A stretch of 64,000 nucleotides of DNA from JAANXG01 sp049583715 (GCA_049583715.1 JBAUWJ010000152.1:1-64000), one strand, 5' to 3'. Positions 34,039 through 42,980 are shown, counted from the stretch's first letter. Numbers and translations: made by a program. The notes: generated by a model from the letters alone, not told the origin.

Positions 34039-34339
34039 CCTGACGCCCCTTCCTCCGGCCTGATCCAGGAGACCTGTCAAGGTCCCCGTCGTGCAGATCC
34101 TGCTTTCCCTTGCGCAGTATCAAGACGGAGCCGGTTGGAGTCTGCTAAAGAAGATGATTCCAAAAGATACCAAGGTACCTGCACATCCGGATTCCATCCT
34201 GACAAGTGGTACACTTCCGGCCAGGTGAATAAGAACACGTCGCAGCAGTGGGGTTCGGTCCTCTCGGCATTCCCATCGATTCGTGCGCACCGGGACCACG
34301 GCCCTGCTGCCGGCAGGACTTCCTGAGAGAAACGTAGAC

Positions 34340-35896
34340 ATGCGAATCGGCATACCCCGAGAGACCTATCCCGGCGAAAAGCGGGTCGCCACCACTCCCG
34401 CGGTTGTCCCCGAGCTTTTGAAGCTGGGCTACGAGGTCGTCGTTGAGCAAGGCGCCGGCGCCGGCGCGAGCTTCCACGACGACGACTACCGCCGCGCGGG
34501 CGCAACGGTGGAGGCGGATACCCGCAAGCTGTGGAGCGAATCCGACATCATCCTCAAGGTCAACAAGCCCGACCGTCACCCGGACCTGGACGTCGACGAG
34601 ACCGAGCTGCTCTCCCCCGGAAGTCTCCTCGTCTGCTTCGTCTGGCCGGCCCAGAATGAAGACCTGATGAAGCGGCTGGCCGCGCGGGGCGTGACGGTCT
34701 GCGCCATGGACTCGGTGCCGCGGGTCTCCCGGGCGCAGAAGCTGGACGCCCTCTCGTCCATGGCCAACGTCGCCGGCTATCGCGCCGTGATCGAGGCCGC
34801 CCACCACTTCGGCCGGTTCTTCACCGGCCAGGTCACCGCCGCCGGCAAGGTCCCGCCGGCCAAGGTCCTGGTCATCGGCGCCGGCGTCGCGGGCCTGTCC
34901 GCCATCGGAGCCGCCGGGTCCCTGGGCGCCATCGTCCGCGCCTTCGACACCCGCCCGGAGGTCAAGGAGCAGGTGGAGAGCATGGATGCCGAATTCCTCG
35001 AGGTCGACCTGAAGGAGGAAGGCTCGGGCACCGGGGGATACGCCAAGGAAATGAGCGAGGAGTTCATCAAGGCCGAGATGGCGCTGTTCCAGCAGCAGGC
35101 CGAGGAGGTGGATATCATCATCACCACCGCCTTGATCCCCGGGAAGCCGGCGCCGAAGCTGATCACGGCGCCCATGGTGGAGAGCATGAAGGCCGGCAGC
35201 GTCATTGTCGACCTGGCCGCCGAGCAGGGAGGCAACTGCGAGCTCACCGAGCCCGGCGAGGCCGTCGTCAAGCACGGCGTGACCATCATCGGCTACACCG
35301 ACCTCGCCAGCCGGCTTGCCGCCCAGTCCAGCCAGCTCTATGCCACCAACCTGCGGCAGCTCCTGGTCGAGCTCACGCCGGAGAAGGACGGACGGCCGGT
35401 CGTCGACATGGAGGACGAGGTCATCCGGGGCCTCACCGTGATCAAGGATGGGAACATCACCTGGCCACCCCCGGCACCGAAGATCAGCGCGGCCCCTCCG
35501 GGTCCGGCGAAACCGGCGCACGAGGCGCTTCCGGCCGAAGCCGCCAGGCGGCGCCGGCCCTGGGTGTCGCTACTGCTGCTGGCCGTGGGAGCGCTGGTGA
35601 TACTGGGGATGGGTTCGTCGGCCCCACCCGACTTCATGAACCACTTTACCGTCTTCATCCTGGCGATCTTCGTCGGCTACCAGGTGGTCTGGGCGGTCAC
35701 GCCCGCCCTGCACACTCCCCTGATGAGCGTCACCAACGCCATCAGCGGGATCATCATCCTCGGCGCATTGCTTCAGATCGGCTCCCCCGCCCATCTCGTC
35801 GCGGTCCTTGCGGGGATCGCCGTGCTGATCGCCTCCATCAACGTCGTGGGCGGGTTCCTGGTCACCCAGAGAATGCTCAGGATGTTTCGGAGATAG
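34340..35896 (+). CDS. pntA: NAD(P) transhydrogenase subunit alpha
   Basis: 518 residues from ATG 34340. MRIGIPRETYPGEKRVATTP opens the alanine-dehydrogenase-like NAD-binding domain I. VLVIGAGVAGLSAIGAAGSLGA is the Rossmann glycine motif, and RAFDTRPEVKEQVESM follows. After a Pro/Ala linker (about 395-425) there are four C-terminal TM helices, as in the E. coli single-chain alpha subunit. With PntB it couples the proton gradient to NADPH formation. pntB starts 9 bp after the stop. Confidence 0.97.
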   Translation: MRIGIPRETYPGEKRVATTPAVVPELLKLGYEVVVEQGAGAGASFHDDDYRRAGATVEADTRKLWSESDIILKVNKPDRHPDLDVDETELLSPGSLLVCFVWPAQNEDLMKRLAARGVTVCAMDSVPRVSRAQKLDALSSMANVAGYRAVIEAAHHFGRFFTGQVTAAGKVPPAKVLVIGAGVAGLSAIGAAGSLGAIVRAFDTRPEVKEQVESMDAEFLEVDLKEEGSGTGGYAKEMSEEFIKAEMALFQQQAEEVDIIITTALIPGKPAPKLITAPMVESMKAGSVIVDLAAEQGGNCELTEPGEAVVKHGVTIIGYTDLASRLAAQSSQLYATNLRQLLVELTPEKDGRPVVDMEDEVIRGLTVIKDGNITWPPPAPKISAAPPGPAKPAHEALPAEAARRRRPWVSLLLLAVGALVILGMGSSAPPDFMNHFTVFILAIFVGYQVVWAVTPALHTPLMSVTNAISGIIILGALLQIGSPAHLVAVLAGIAVLIASINVVGGFLVTQRMLRMFRR

Positions 35897-35905
35897 GGCT
35901 GGCAC

Positions 35906-37294
35906 ATGGGACACGGCATCATTACAGCGGCGTACATACTCGCAGCCATACTGTTCATATTCAGCCTGGGCGGCCTGAGCAACCAGGAGACCGCGCGCAG
36001 GGGCAACCTCTACGGTATTGTCGGCATGGCAATCGCCATCGCCGCCACCATAGCCGGCGACCGGGTTCACGACTACGGCCTGGTCGTCACTTTGATGGTG
36101 CTGGGGGCCGCCGCCGGCACCTTCGTGGCGATGAAGGTGCAGATGACCCAGATGCCGCAGCTCGTGGCCATGATGCACAGCTTCGTCGGACTCGCGGCGG
36201 TACTCATCGGCTTCGGCAACTATGCCGATCCGAGCCTGCATTTCACCGGCGCGGAAAGGACCATCCACGACGTGGAGATTTATGTCGGCGTCCTGATCGG
36301 CGCTGTCACCTTCACGGGATCGGTAGTGGCTTTCGGGAAGCTCCAGGAGCTGCTGCCCTCGGCTCCCCTGCTCCTGCCCGCCCGACACGTCCTGAACCTG
36401 GTCGCCGCGTTGGTCTGCGTGTATCTGGGCTACCTGTTTCTCGGCGCCCCGGACGCCGCGCAGGGTGCGATTCCGTTGATTATCATGACGATGATCGCGC
36501 TGCTGTTCGGCATCCACATGGTCATGGCGATTGGCGGCGCGGACATGCCGGTGGTGATCTCCATGCTGAACAGCTACTCGGGTTGGGCCGCCGCCGCGGC
36601 GGGCTTCATGCTCTCCAACGATCTCCTGATCGTCACGGGAGCGCTGGTGGGGTCCAGCGGCGCTATTCTGAGCTACATCATGTGCCGCGCCATGAACCGC
36701 AACTTCGTGCGCGTGATCCTGGGGGGATTCGGGGGCGGCACCGCAGCTTCCGGTGCCGCTGCCGCCGGCGAGGTCCAATCCACCACGGCGGAGGAAGTGG
36801 CCGCTCTCCTGGAAGACGCATCCGAGGTCGTGATTACGCCGGGATACGGCATGGCCGTCGCGCACGCCCAGCATGCCGTCTCGGACATCACTAGCCTGCT
36901 GCGTAGCAAGGGCGTGCAGGTACGCTTCGGGATTCATCCCGTGGCCGGGCGCATGCCGGGCCACATGAACGTGCTGCTGGCCGAAGCCAAGGTGCCCTAC
37001 GATATCGTGCTGGAGATGGACGAGATCAACGACGACTTCGAGCACACCGACGTGGTGCTGGTGATCGGCGCCAACGACACCGTGAATCCCGCGGCCGAAG
37101 AAGAACCGGACAGCCCCATCGCCGGCATGCCCATCCTCGAGGTGTACAAGGCCAGAAACGTCATCGTCCTCAAGCGCTCAATGGCCTCCGGCTACGCGGG
37201 AGTCGACAATCCGCTGTTCTACCGCGAGAACACCCGAATGCTCTTCGGCGACGCCCGGGCCAGCGTGGAAGCGATTCTGGCGGCCTTGAAGTAG
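35906..37294 (+). CDS. pntB: NAD(P) transhydrogenase subunit beta
   Basis: 462 residues. An N-terminal membrane domain of about nine TM helices (for example FSLGGLSNQETARRGNLYGIVGM), then the NADP-binding domain III with VVITPGYGMAVAHAQHAV, VRFGIHPVAGRMPGHMNVLLAEA, VVLVIGANDTVNPAA and VIVLKRSMASGYAGVDNPLFY, all PntB hallmarks. It forms an operon with pntA. Confidence 0.97.
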   Translation: MGHGIITAAYILAAILFIFSLGGLSNQETARRGNLYGIVGMAIAIAATIAGDRVHDYGLVVTLMVLGAAAGTFVAMKVQMTQMPQLVAMMHSFVGLAAVLIGFGNYADPSLHFTGAERTIHDVEIYVGVLIGAVTFTGSVVAFGKLQELLPSAPLLLPARHVLNLVAALVCVYLGYLFLGAPDAAQGAIPLIIMTMIALLFGIHMVMAIGGADMPVVISMLNSYSGWAAAAAGFMLSNDLLIVTGALVGSSGAILSYIMCRAMNRNFVRVILGGFGGGTAASGAAAAGEVQSTTAEEVAALLEDASEVVITPGYGMAVAHAQHAVSDITSLLRSKGVQVRFGIHPVAGRMPGHMNVLLAEAKVPYDIVLEMDEINDDFEHTDVVLVIGANDTVNPAAEEEPDSPIAGMPILEVYKARNVIVLKRSMASGYAGVDNPLFYRENTRMLFGDARASVEAILAALK

Positions 37295-37305
37295 GGTCGT
37301 CACCA

Positions 37306-37323
37306 AGCCGAAGTTTTTCGGCT
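37306..37323 (+). terminator. Possible pntAB terminator stem-loop
   Basis: AGCCGAA-GTTT-TTCGGCT is a 7-bp hairpin 12 bp after the pntB stop. No clear U tract follows, so termination strength is doubtful. Confidence 0.35.
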
Positions 37324-37376
37324 CGATGCCCTCGCTGCATGGTCAGGATGTGCGGGTGATTGGCGAAAGTGCCCTG

Positions 37377-37485
37377 GCATGAAGCGGGGAGGGGTTTCGG
37401 CGGGACGCCGCGAGTACGTCCTTGTAGGCTCGCCTCCGGCGTCCCTGCCTCCAGACGCCCGCCGAAACCCCTCCCCGCTTCATGC
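37377..37485 (+). repeat. Hairpin repeat family, copy D (109 bp)
   Basis: The 28-bp arms beginning GCATGAAGCGGGGAGGGGTT and ending AACCCC...CCGCTTCATGC are perfectly complementary. The loop has GTACGTCCTTGTAGGCTCGC followed by TCCGGCGTCCCTGCCTCCAG. Relative to copy C, several arm bases differ but each change is matched on the opposite arm. Confidence 0.9.
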
Positions 37486-37560
37486 TCTTGCGCCCATCCC
37501 TTCGATAGGCGCTGGCACCTGTGAGACGAATTCGTTCAGCTATCGGACATCGGCGAGACG

Positions 37561-37620
37561 TGGCGAGCACCTTCCCTGTAGAAGTCCATCTCCGGGGTTC
37601 TGTGCCTGCCCTTGGACGCC
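37561..37620 (+). repeat. Degenerate core of a sixth hairpin repeat
   Basis: AGCACCTTCCCTGTAGAAGT ... CTCCGGGG ... TGCCTGCCCTTGGACGCC aligns with the central part of copies C and D with similar spacing, but the flanking arms no longer pair. It lies between copies D and E and looks like a decayed member. The rest of the 660-bp pntB-sucD gap shows no gene. Confidence 0.45.
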
Positions 37621-37719
37621 GGTTGAAACGCGTTCCCCTATTCCAAGCGTCGGTCCCCTCGATTGAAGGCAGCGTCCGCAGGCGGGATTGACTACCCGGC
37701 GAAGGGGGCCGCCGTGTAG

Positions 37720-37828
37720 GCATGGTTTGGGGGAGGCTTTCGCCGACCGTCTGGAGGCAGGGATGCCGGAAGCGAGCGTACAGGGAAGTATTCACAGCGT
37801 GTCGGCGAAAGCCTCCCCCAAACCATGC
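37720..37828 (-). repeat. Hairpin repeat family, copy E (109 bp, inverted)
   Basis: The 28-bp arms starting GCATGGTTTGGGGGAGGCTT are perfectly complementary. The reverse complement of the centre contains ATACTTCCCTGTACGCTCGC, then TCCGGCATCCCTGCCTCCAG. The arm sequence is quite different from copies C and D, yet pairing is perfect. Confidence 0.9.
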
Positions 37829-37954
37829 TTTCCGTGCTCCCATCAACCAGCGAACAAGCACAATCCCGCACATCTCTTCAAGGGTTACATCCCTTATCTG
37901 TACGAATTTACCGCGAGCGGAAAGCAAACTCAGTCGAGGTAAGGGAGAGCGCTA

Positions 37955-38833
37955 TCAGCCCAGGGCGTTCTTCATCAGCTTGCCGATCTCGGCGGGGTTG
38001 CGGGTGACGCCGATACCGGCGTCTTCCATGGCGGCGATCTTTTCGGCGGCGGTGCCCTTGCCGCCGGATATGATCGCGCCGGCATGTCCCATGCGCTTGC
38101 CCGGAGGGGCGGTGACGCCGGCAATGAAGCCTACCACCGGTTTTTTCATGTTGTCTTTCACCCAGGCGGCACAGTCCTCTTCGTCGGTGCCGCCGATCTC
38201 TCCACACATGACGACGCCCTCGGTGGCGGGATCGTCGTTGAACATCTTCATGACATCCAGGTGTTTCAAGCCGTTGACGGGATCTCCGCCGATGCCTACG
38301 CAGGTCGACTGGCCGAGGCCCAGCTCGGTGAGCTGCGCCACGACCTCGTAGGTGAGGGTCCCGGAGCGCGACACGACACCGATGGGCCCCTTCTTGTGGA
38401 TGTAGCCGGGCATGATCCCGATCTTCAGCTCATCCGGAGTGATGACTCCGGGACAATTGGGGCCCACCAGCAAGGTCGGCCCGTCCTTCATACTGTATCG
38501 CGTCAGGATCATGTCCTTCACCGGAATGCCTTCCGTGATGCAGATCACCACCCGCATCCCGGCTTCGACAGCCTCGTCTATGGCCGCGGAAGCGAACTTC
38601 GGCGGCACGTAGATCACCGACACGTCGCATCCCGTTTGCTCTTTTGCTTCGCGCACCGTCTCGAACACCGGCACGCCTTCCACCGACTGGCCGGCCTTGC
38701 CCGGGGTAACGCCGGCGACGTAGCACTGCTTGCCGAACGCATATTCGATCGAGTGCTTGGTATGGAACGCGCCGGTCTTGCCGGTGATCCCCTGGGTGAC
38801 GACCTTCGAATTCTTGTCGATCAGAATAGACAT
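37955..38833 (-). CDS. sucD: Succinyl-CoA synthetase, alpha subunit (ADP-forming)
   Basis: 292 residues from ATG 38833 (MSILIDKNSKVVTQGITGKTG). CoA-binding domain with VAGVTPGKAGQSVEGVPVF, and the active-site His region MGHAGAIISGGKGTAAEK (phosphohistidine in GHAGA). It interconverts succinyl-CoA and succinate with substrate-level phosphorylation. It directly follows sucC. Confidence 0.98.
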   Translation of the reverse strand: MSILIDKNSKVVTQGITGKTGAFHTKHSIEYAFGKQCYVAGVTPGKAGQSVEGVPVFETVREAKEQTGCDVSVIYVPPKFASAAIDEAVEAGMRVVICITEGIPVKDMILTRYSMKDGPTLLVGPNCPGVITPDELKIGIMPGYIHKKGPIGVVSRSGTLTYEVVAQLTELGLGQSTCVGIGGDPVNGLKHLDVMKMFNDDPATEGVVMCGEIGGTDEEDCAAWVKDNMKKPVVGFIAGVTAPPGKRMGHAGAIISGGKGTAAEKIAAMEDAGIGVTRNPAEIGKLMKNALG

Positions 38834-38834
38834 A

Positions 38835-39998
38835 TCAGCTCCTCGCCGCCGCCACCGCCTTCTCGGCGGCGTCCGCCATCGTGGTGGCGGAGATGACATT
38901 GATTCCGGAATTGGCGATGATCTCCCGGCCCTGTTTCACGTTCGTGCCCTCCAGCCGCACCACCAGGGGCACGCCGAGCTCCACGACCTTCGCTGCGTTG
39001 ACGAGGCCTTCGGCAATGACGTCGCAGCGCATGATGCCGCCGAATATGTTGACCAGGATCGCCTTGAGATGGGGATTGCGCATCATGATCTTGAACGCCT
39101 CGGTGACCTGCTCGGTCGTCGCGCCCCCGCCGACATCGAGGAAGTTGGCCGGAGACGAGCCGTACAGCTTGATGATATCCATGGTCGCCATGGCCAGTCC
39201 CGCACCGTTCACGAGGCAGCCGATGTCGCCGTCCAGGGCGATGTAGTTGAGGTCGAACTGGGAAGCGTCGATCTCGTTCGGGTCCTCTTCGTCGAGGTCG
39301 CGCAGCTCCTTCCATTCCGGATGCCGGAAGGCGGCGTTGTCGTCGAAGTTGATCTTGGCATCCAGCGCCAGCACGCGCCCGTCCCGGGTGACGATCAGGG
39401 GATTGATCTCTGCCAGCGAAGCATCCGAATCCCAGTACGCCTTGTAGAGAGCGGTAAAGAACTCGACCGCACGGTCGCGGCAGGATTCGGGAATGCCGAT
39501 CTTCTTTGCCAGGTCGGCGGCCTGATCCGGGTCCAGACCATCGATGGGGTGAATCGCCACCCTATGGATCTTCTCAGGCGTCTCGCTCGCCACCTGCTCG
39601 ATCTCGGTGCCGCCCTCGGAGCTGGCCATCATGGTCACCCGCTGGGTGGCGCGATCGACCACCAGGCCGACATAAAGCTCGGACTCGATATCGGCTCCCT
39701 CCTCCACCAGCAGCCGCTTGACTTCCTTGCCTTCCGGTCCCGTCTGGTGGGTAACGAGCTGCATGCCGAGGATCTCGGCGGCCGCTGTCCTGACCTCTTC
39801 GATGGACCGTGCGACCTTGACGCCGCCTCCCTTGCCGCGTCCCCCGGCGTGGATCTGGGCCTTGACAACCCACACCTTTCCACCCAGCTTTTCGGCCGCC
39901 GCGACGGCTTCGTCGACGGAGAAACAAGCGACACCGGCGGGTGTTGCGACGCCGTATTTCCTCAACAACTCTTTTCCCTGGTATTCATGAATCTTCAT
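38835..39998 (-). CDS. sucC: Succinyl-CoA synthetase, beta subunit
   Basis: 387 residues, the normal length. MKIHEYQGKELLRKYGVATPAG, the ATP-grasp fold with VKAQIHAGGRGKGGGVKVARS, LEINPL-like AEINPLIVTRDGRVLALDAKI, and GAGLAMATMDIIKLYGSSPANFLDVGGGA. It is coupled to sucD with a 1-bp gap. The malic enzyme gene lies 30 bp upstream on the same strand. Confidence 0.98.
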   Translation of the reverse strand: MKIHEYQGKELLRKYGVATPAGVACFSVDEAVAAAEKLGGKVWVVKAQIHAGGRGKGGGVKVARSIEEVRTAAAEILGMQLVTHQTGPEGKEVKRLLVEEGADIESELYVGLVVDRATQRVTMMASSEGGTEIEQVASETPEKIHRVAIHPIDGLDPDQAADLAKKIGIPESCRDRAVEFFTALYKAYWDSDASLAEINPLIVTRDGRVLALDAKINFDDNAAFRHPEWKELRDLDEEDPNEIDASQFDLNYIALDGDIGCLVNGAGLAMATMDIIKLYGSSPANFLDVGGGATTEQVTEAFKIMMRNPHLKAILVNIFGGIMRCDVIAEGLVNAAKVVELGVPLVVRLEGTNVKQGREIIANSGINVISATTMADAAEKAVAAARS

Positions 39999-40028
39999 GG
40001 AAAACCCCTAACTGATAATCAATTGTCT

Positions 40029-41240
40029 TCAATCCGGTTTCTGCATTCGTCCCACCTCGGCCACCCTTCTCGGAATTCGTTCAATCAACCTCGGATCGAA
40101 TTGCTTGGGCAGGATGTAGTCGGTGCCGAACTCCATGCTGTCGACACCGTAGGCCTCGAGCACTTCCTGTGGCACGGGCTCCTTCGCGACGTCTGCCAGC
40201 GCGTGAACCACGGCGGTGAGGATATTCTGGTCGATACGCCTGATTCTCGCATCCAATGCGCCGCGAAACAAAAATGGGAAGCACAATGCGTTGTTGACCT
40301 GGTTCGGGTAGTCGGACCGTCCCGTAGCCATGATGATGTCCGAACGGACGGACTTCGCCACTTCCGGCATGATCTCGGGCACGGGATTGGACAAGGCAAA
40401 CACGATCGCCCTGTCGGACATCACGGTCAGCATCTCCGGCGTGACCAGGTTGGCGCCGGATACGCCGATGAAGACGTCCGCATCCACCATCGCTTCCGCC
40501 AGGGTGCGCTTCCGCGTGTCGTTCGCGTAGGCCTGCTTGTAGATGTTGATGTCCATGCGGCCCGTGTGCACCACGCCTTTCCGGTCGACCAGCGTGATCT
40601 GTTCCCTCCCGGCGCCGAGGGCGATCAGCACGCGGGTCGTCGAGATGCCGGCAGCGCCGGCGCCGAGGATGACGATCTGCACGTCCTGCAGGCGCTTGCC
40701 CTGAAGCTCCAGGGCGTTGAGCAGCCCGGCGCAGGCGATGACCGCGGTGCCGTGCTGGTCGTCGTGAAAGACCGGGATGTTCAGGCGCTCCTTCAGCCGT
40801 TCCTCGACGACGAAGCATCGCGGGGCGGCGATATCCTCCAGATTGATGCCACCGAAGGTCGGCGCGATGTTCACGACGGTCTCGATGAAGGCCTCGGTGC
40901 TCGGAGCGCATATCTCCAGGTCGAAGACGTCGATGTTGGCAAAACGCTTGAAGAGGATGGCTTTGCCCTCCATGACCGGCTTGCCCGCCAAGGCACCCAC
41001 GTTGCCGAGTCCCAGCACCGCGCTGCCGTCGGTGACCACGGCAACGAGATTGCCTTTGTTGGTGTACAGATAAGCGTTCTCTTCGTCCCTGGCGATCTCC
41101 TCCACCGGAGCCGCCACGCCTGGCGTGTATGCGAGAGACAGGTCCTGTGAGGTGACAAACGGCTTCGTGGGCTGAATCGAAACCTTCCCGGGCTTGGGGT
41201 TCGCATGATATTCGAGGGCTCTTGCCCTATCGTCCGCCAT
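40029..41240 (-). CDS. Malic enzyme, short form (no phosphotransacetylase domain)
   Basis: 403 residues. LAYTPGVAAPVEEIARD, TNKGNLVAVVTDGSAVLGLGNVG, the metal/substrate motif VFHDDQHGTAVIACAGLLNAL and the dinucleotide motif VILGAGAAGISTTRVLIALG. E. coli MaeB carries an extra phosphotransacetylase-like domain of about 330 residues, which is absent here. It makes pyruvate and NAD(P)H from malate. It lies with sucCD and near pntAB. Cofactor not inferable with confidence. Confidence 0.93.
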   Translation of the reverse strand: MADDRARALEYHANPKPGKVSIQPTKPFVTSQDLSLAYTPGVAAPVEEIARDEENAYLYTNKGNLVAVVTDGSAVLGLGNVGALAGKPVMEGKAILFKRFANIDVFDLEICAPSTEAFIETVVNIAPTFGGINLEDIAAPRCFVVEERLKERLNIPVFHDDQHGTAVIACAGLLNALELQGKRLQDVQIVILGAGAAGISTTRVLIALGAGREQITLVDRKGVVHTGRMDINIYKQAYANDTRKRTLAEAMVDADVFIGVSGANLVTPEMLTVMSDRAIVFALSNPVPEIMPEVAKSVRSDIIMATGRSDYPNQVNNALCFPFLFRGALDARIRRIDQNILTAVVHALADVAKEPVPQEVLEAYGVDSMEFGTDYILPKQFDPRLIERIPRRVAEVGRMQKPD

Positions 41241-41598
41241 GCACGGTTCCCGCTGCTTTCATTTCTTTTCGGCCGGTGGGACTCCCTCGGGGATTCTACA
41301 GGGCGGACCCGTATAATTCATCCGGGAAATAGAAGTCGCTCTTGTCGCTCCCTGACGCTTCCCCGGGTGCCAAATGAACGGGGAGCGATCCTCGTGCACC
41401 GCTTGATCAATCCGGCTCCCGAAAGGGAAGCCTCATGCTGATTGTTCCTGCGTTCTCGTCAAGCACGCCAGGGAAAGTCAATCAGCGCGATCCGATCCCC
41501 CTTGGCGTGCTTGGCGTCTTGGCGAGAGCCTATCCGTACCATGCACCCACCAATTCTGCCGGTGGCCGACCAGTTCAAACACAGGGGGGATCGCCCTC

Positions 41599-41866
41599 CC
41601 TGAGCCTCGCCCCTGCGGGGCCGCGCTGAAGCGCGTCCAATTTCGCTCCCGGCGAAATTGTCGAACCCGAGTGGGTTCGTCCACGCGCCCGCTCAACCAA
41701 GTTGTAAGCGGTCCGGTGGACCGCTTGATTGTCCTGTGGAGAGGGTGGGATTGCTCGGCTCTTCCTGAGCCTCGCCCCTGCGGGGCCGCGCTGAAGCGCG
41801 TCCAATTTCGCTCCCGGCGAAATTGTCGAACCCGGGTGGGTTCGTCCACGCGCCCGCTCAACCAAG
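41599..41866 (-). repeat. Tandem duplication of tRNA-Ser 3' end plus hairpin-rich 103-bp unit
   Basis: A 103-bp block occurs at 41599-41701 and 41764-41866 with about one mismatch. On the minus strand each begins TTGGTTGAGCGGGCGCGTGG and contains successive hairpins: CGAACCC/GGGTTCG, AATTTCGC/GCGAAATT, GCGC-TTCA-GCGC and CCCCGCAGGGG. Each block is preceded by a distinct hairpin (16-bp stem AGCCTTACGGTGGCCC, or 9-bp AAGCGGTCC). The inner copy is preceded by a 15-nt copy of the tRNA-Ser acceptor end (41738-41752). The unit length is about 165 bp. Confidence 0.85.
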
Positions 41867-41899
41867 CCTTACGGTGGCCCGCTGGGCCACCGTAAGGCT

Positions 41900-41987
41900 T
41901 GGCGGAGAGGGTGGGATTCGAACCCACGGACCCTTTCGGGTCAACGGTTTTCAAGACCGCCGCCTTCGACCGCTCGGCCACCTCTCC
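41900..41987 (-). tRNA. tRNA-Ser(UGA)
   Basis: GGAGAGGTGGCCGAGCGGTC at the 5' end, anticodon loop CTTGAAA between GCGGT/ACCGT (anticodon UGA), a long variable arm CCCGAAAGGG, T arm GGGTTCGAATCCC, acceptor CCTCTCC, G73 and an encoded CCA. 88 nt. The duplicated structured repeats lie immediately downstream. Confidence 0.96.
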
Positions 41988-42112
41988 GGCGGGGTGGATG
42001 ATACCGGTTTAGGTCCCTTGGGACCAAGAGAGAAGGCTTGAAATTCATGGAGTTAGACCCTATCTCGAAAGCACTTGAAGTTTCGAATGAGGTCGGTATC
42101 CTTGGAACTCGG

Positions 42113-42150
42113 CCGTTAGCAGACCCTCTAACGGGTACTTATATTCAGCG
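42113..42150 (+). promoter_or_regulatory. Possible promoter with an inverted repeat upstream of the Bax-inhibitor-like gene
   Basis: CCGTTAG (42113-42119) and CTAACGG (42128-42134) form an inverted repeat just before TTATAT, which could be a -10. The gene has a good ribosome site GGAGG before ATG 42159. The promoter assignment is tentative. Confidence 0.35.
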
Positions 42151-42158
42151 GAGGCAGA

Positions 42159-42833
42159 ATGAATCCGAATCAGCTCAATCAAGCCGTTGCCCGGCCGCAG
42201 GTCGCCGGTATCGAAGTCAACAAGGTCCTCAGGAACACCTACATGTTGTTGTCGCTGACCTTGCTGTTCTGTGCAGCGACGGCGGCCATGTCCATGGCCT
42301 ACCACTGGCCTTATCCTGGACTGATCCTGACCCTGGTAGGATTCTATGGCTTGTCCTTCCTCACGACCAAGTTCCGGAACTCCGCCCTGGGGCTGGTGTT
42401 CGTGTTCGCCCTGACCGGTTTCATGGGCCTGACGCTGGGACCCATAATCAGTGCGTACATCAAGTTCCTCCCGAATGGTACCCAGCTCGTCATGACGGCA
42501 ATGGGCGCAACGGGAATTATCTTCCTGGGCCTCTCCGGCTATGTGCTGGTGACCCGTAAGGATTTCAGCTTCATGGCCGGGTTGCTGTTCTCGGGCATAC
42601 TGATCGCGATGCTCGCCGGGATCGGCGCCGCGATCTTCCACATGCCCGCCCTGTCGCTGGCAGTCTCAGCCATGTTCGTCCTGTTGATGTCCGGGTTGAT
42701 CCTTTTCGAGACCAGCCAGATCATTCATGGCGGCGAGACCAATTACATCATGGCCACCATTACCCTGTTCGTCGCGATCTACAATCTGTTCCTGGCCCTT
42801 CTCCAGCTCATGGCGGGCTTCGGCCGCGACTGA
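42159..42833 (+). CDS. Bax inhibitor-1/YccA-family membrane protein
   Basis: 224 residues with seven TM segments. KVLRNTYMLLSLTLLFCAATAAM opens the BI-1/TMBIM fold; GFMGLTLGPIISAYIKF, ALSLAVSAMFVLLMSGLILFETSQIIHGGETNYIMATITLFVAIYNLFLALLQL matches the YccA C-terminus, including the acidic residues implicated in ion leak. E. coli YccA modulates FtsH. A strong terminator follows. Confidence 0.93.
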   Translation: MNPNQLNQAVARPQVAGIEVNKVLRNTYMLLSLTLLFCAATAAMSMAYHWPYPGLILTLVGFYGLSFLTTKFRNSALGLVFVFALTGFMGLTLGPIISAYIKFLPNGTQLVMTAMGATGIIFLGLSGYVLVTRKDFSFMAGLLFSGILIAMLAGIGAAIFHMPALSLAVSAMFVLLMSGLILFETSQIIHGGETNYIMATITLFVAIYNLFLALLQLMAGFGRD

Positions 42834-42872
42834 CGGCATTCTCCTCCTGACGGCACTTTTGGTGCCCGGATA

Positions 42873-42906
42873 AGAAAAAGCCCCGTCCTTCGACGGGGCT
42901 TTTTCT
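42873..42906 (+). terminator. Rho-independent terminator
   Basis: AGAAAAAGCCCCGTC-CTTC-GACGGGGCTTTTTCT is a GC-rich stem with flanking A and T tracts, 40 bp after the stop of the Bax-inhibitor gene. Symmetry means it could also serve the leftward genes from the other side. Confidence 0.9.
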
Positions 42907-42980
42907 GCATTTCCTTAACTCTCCATGGCCTCGGTTCGCATCCGCGACCTCCACCGGCAGCACGCCGGTGACCGGGCCGG

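Noticed and set aside
38730..41150. 806-codon plus-strand open frame
   Set aside because: Antisense to sucD, sucC and malic enzyme; composition rich in His, Arg and Asp without domain signals.
41478..41981. 167-codon minus-strand frame with repeated SGRVDEPTRVRQF stretches
   Set aside because: It starts inside tRNA-Ser and runs through the duplicated hairpin repeats; the protein repeats just mirror the DNA repeats.
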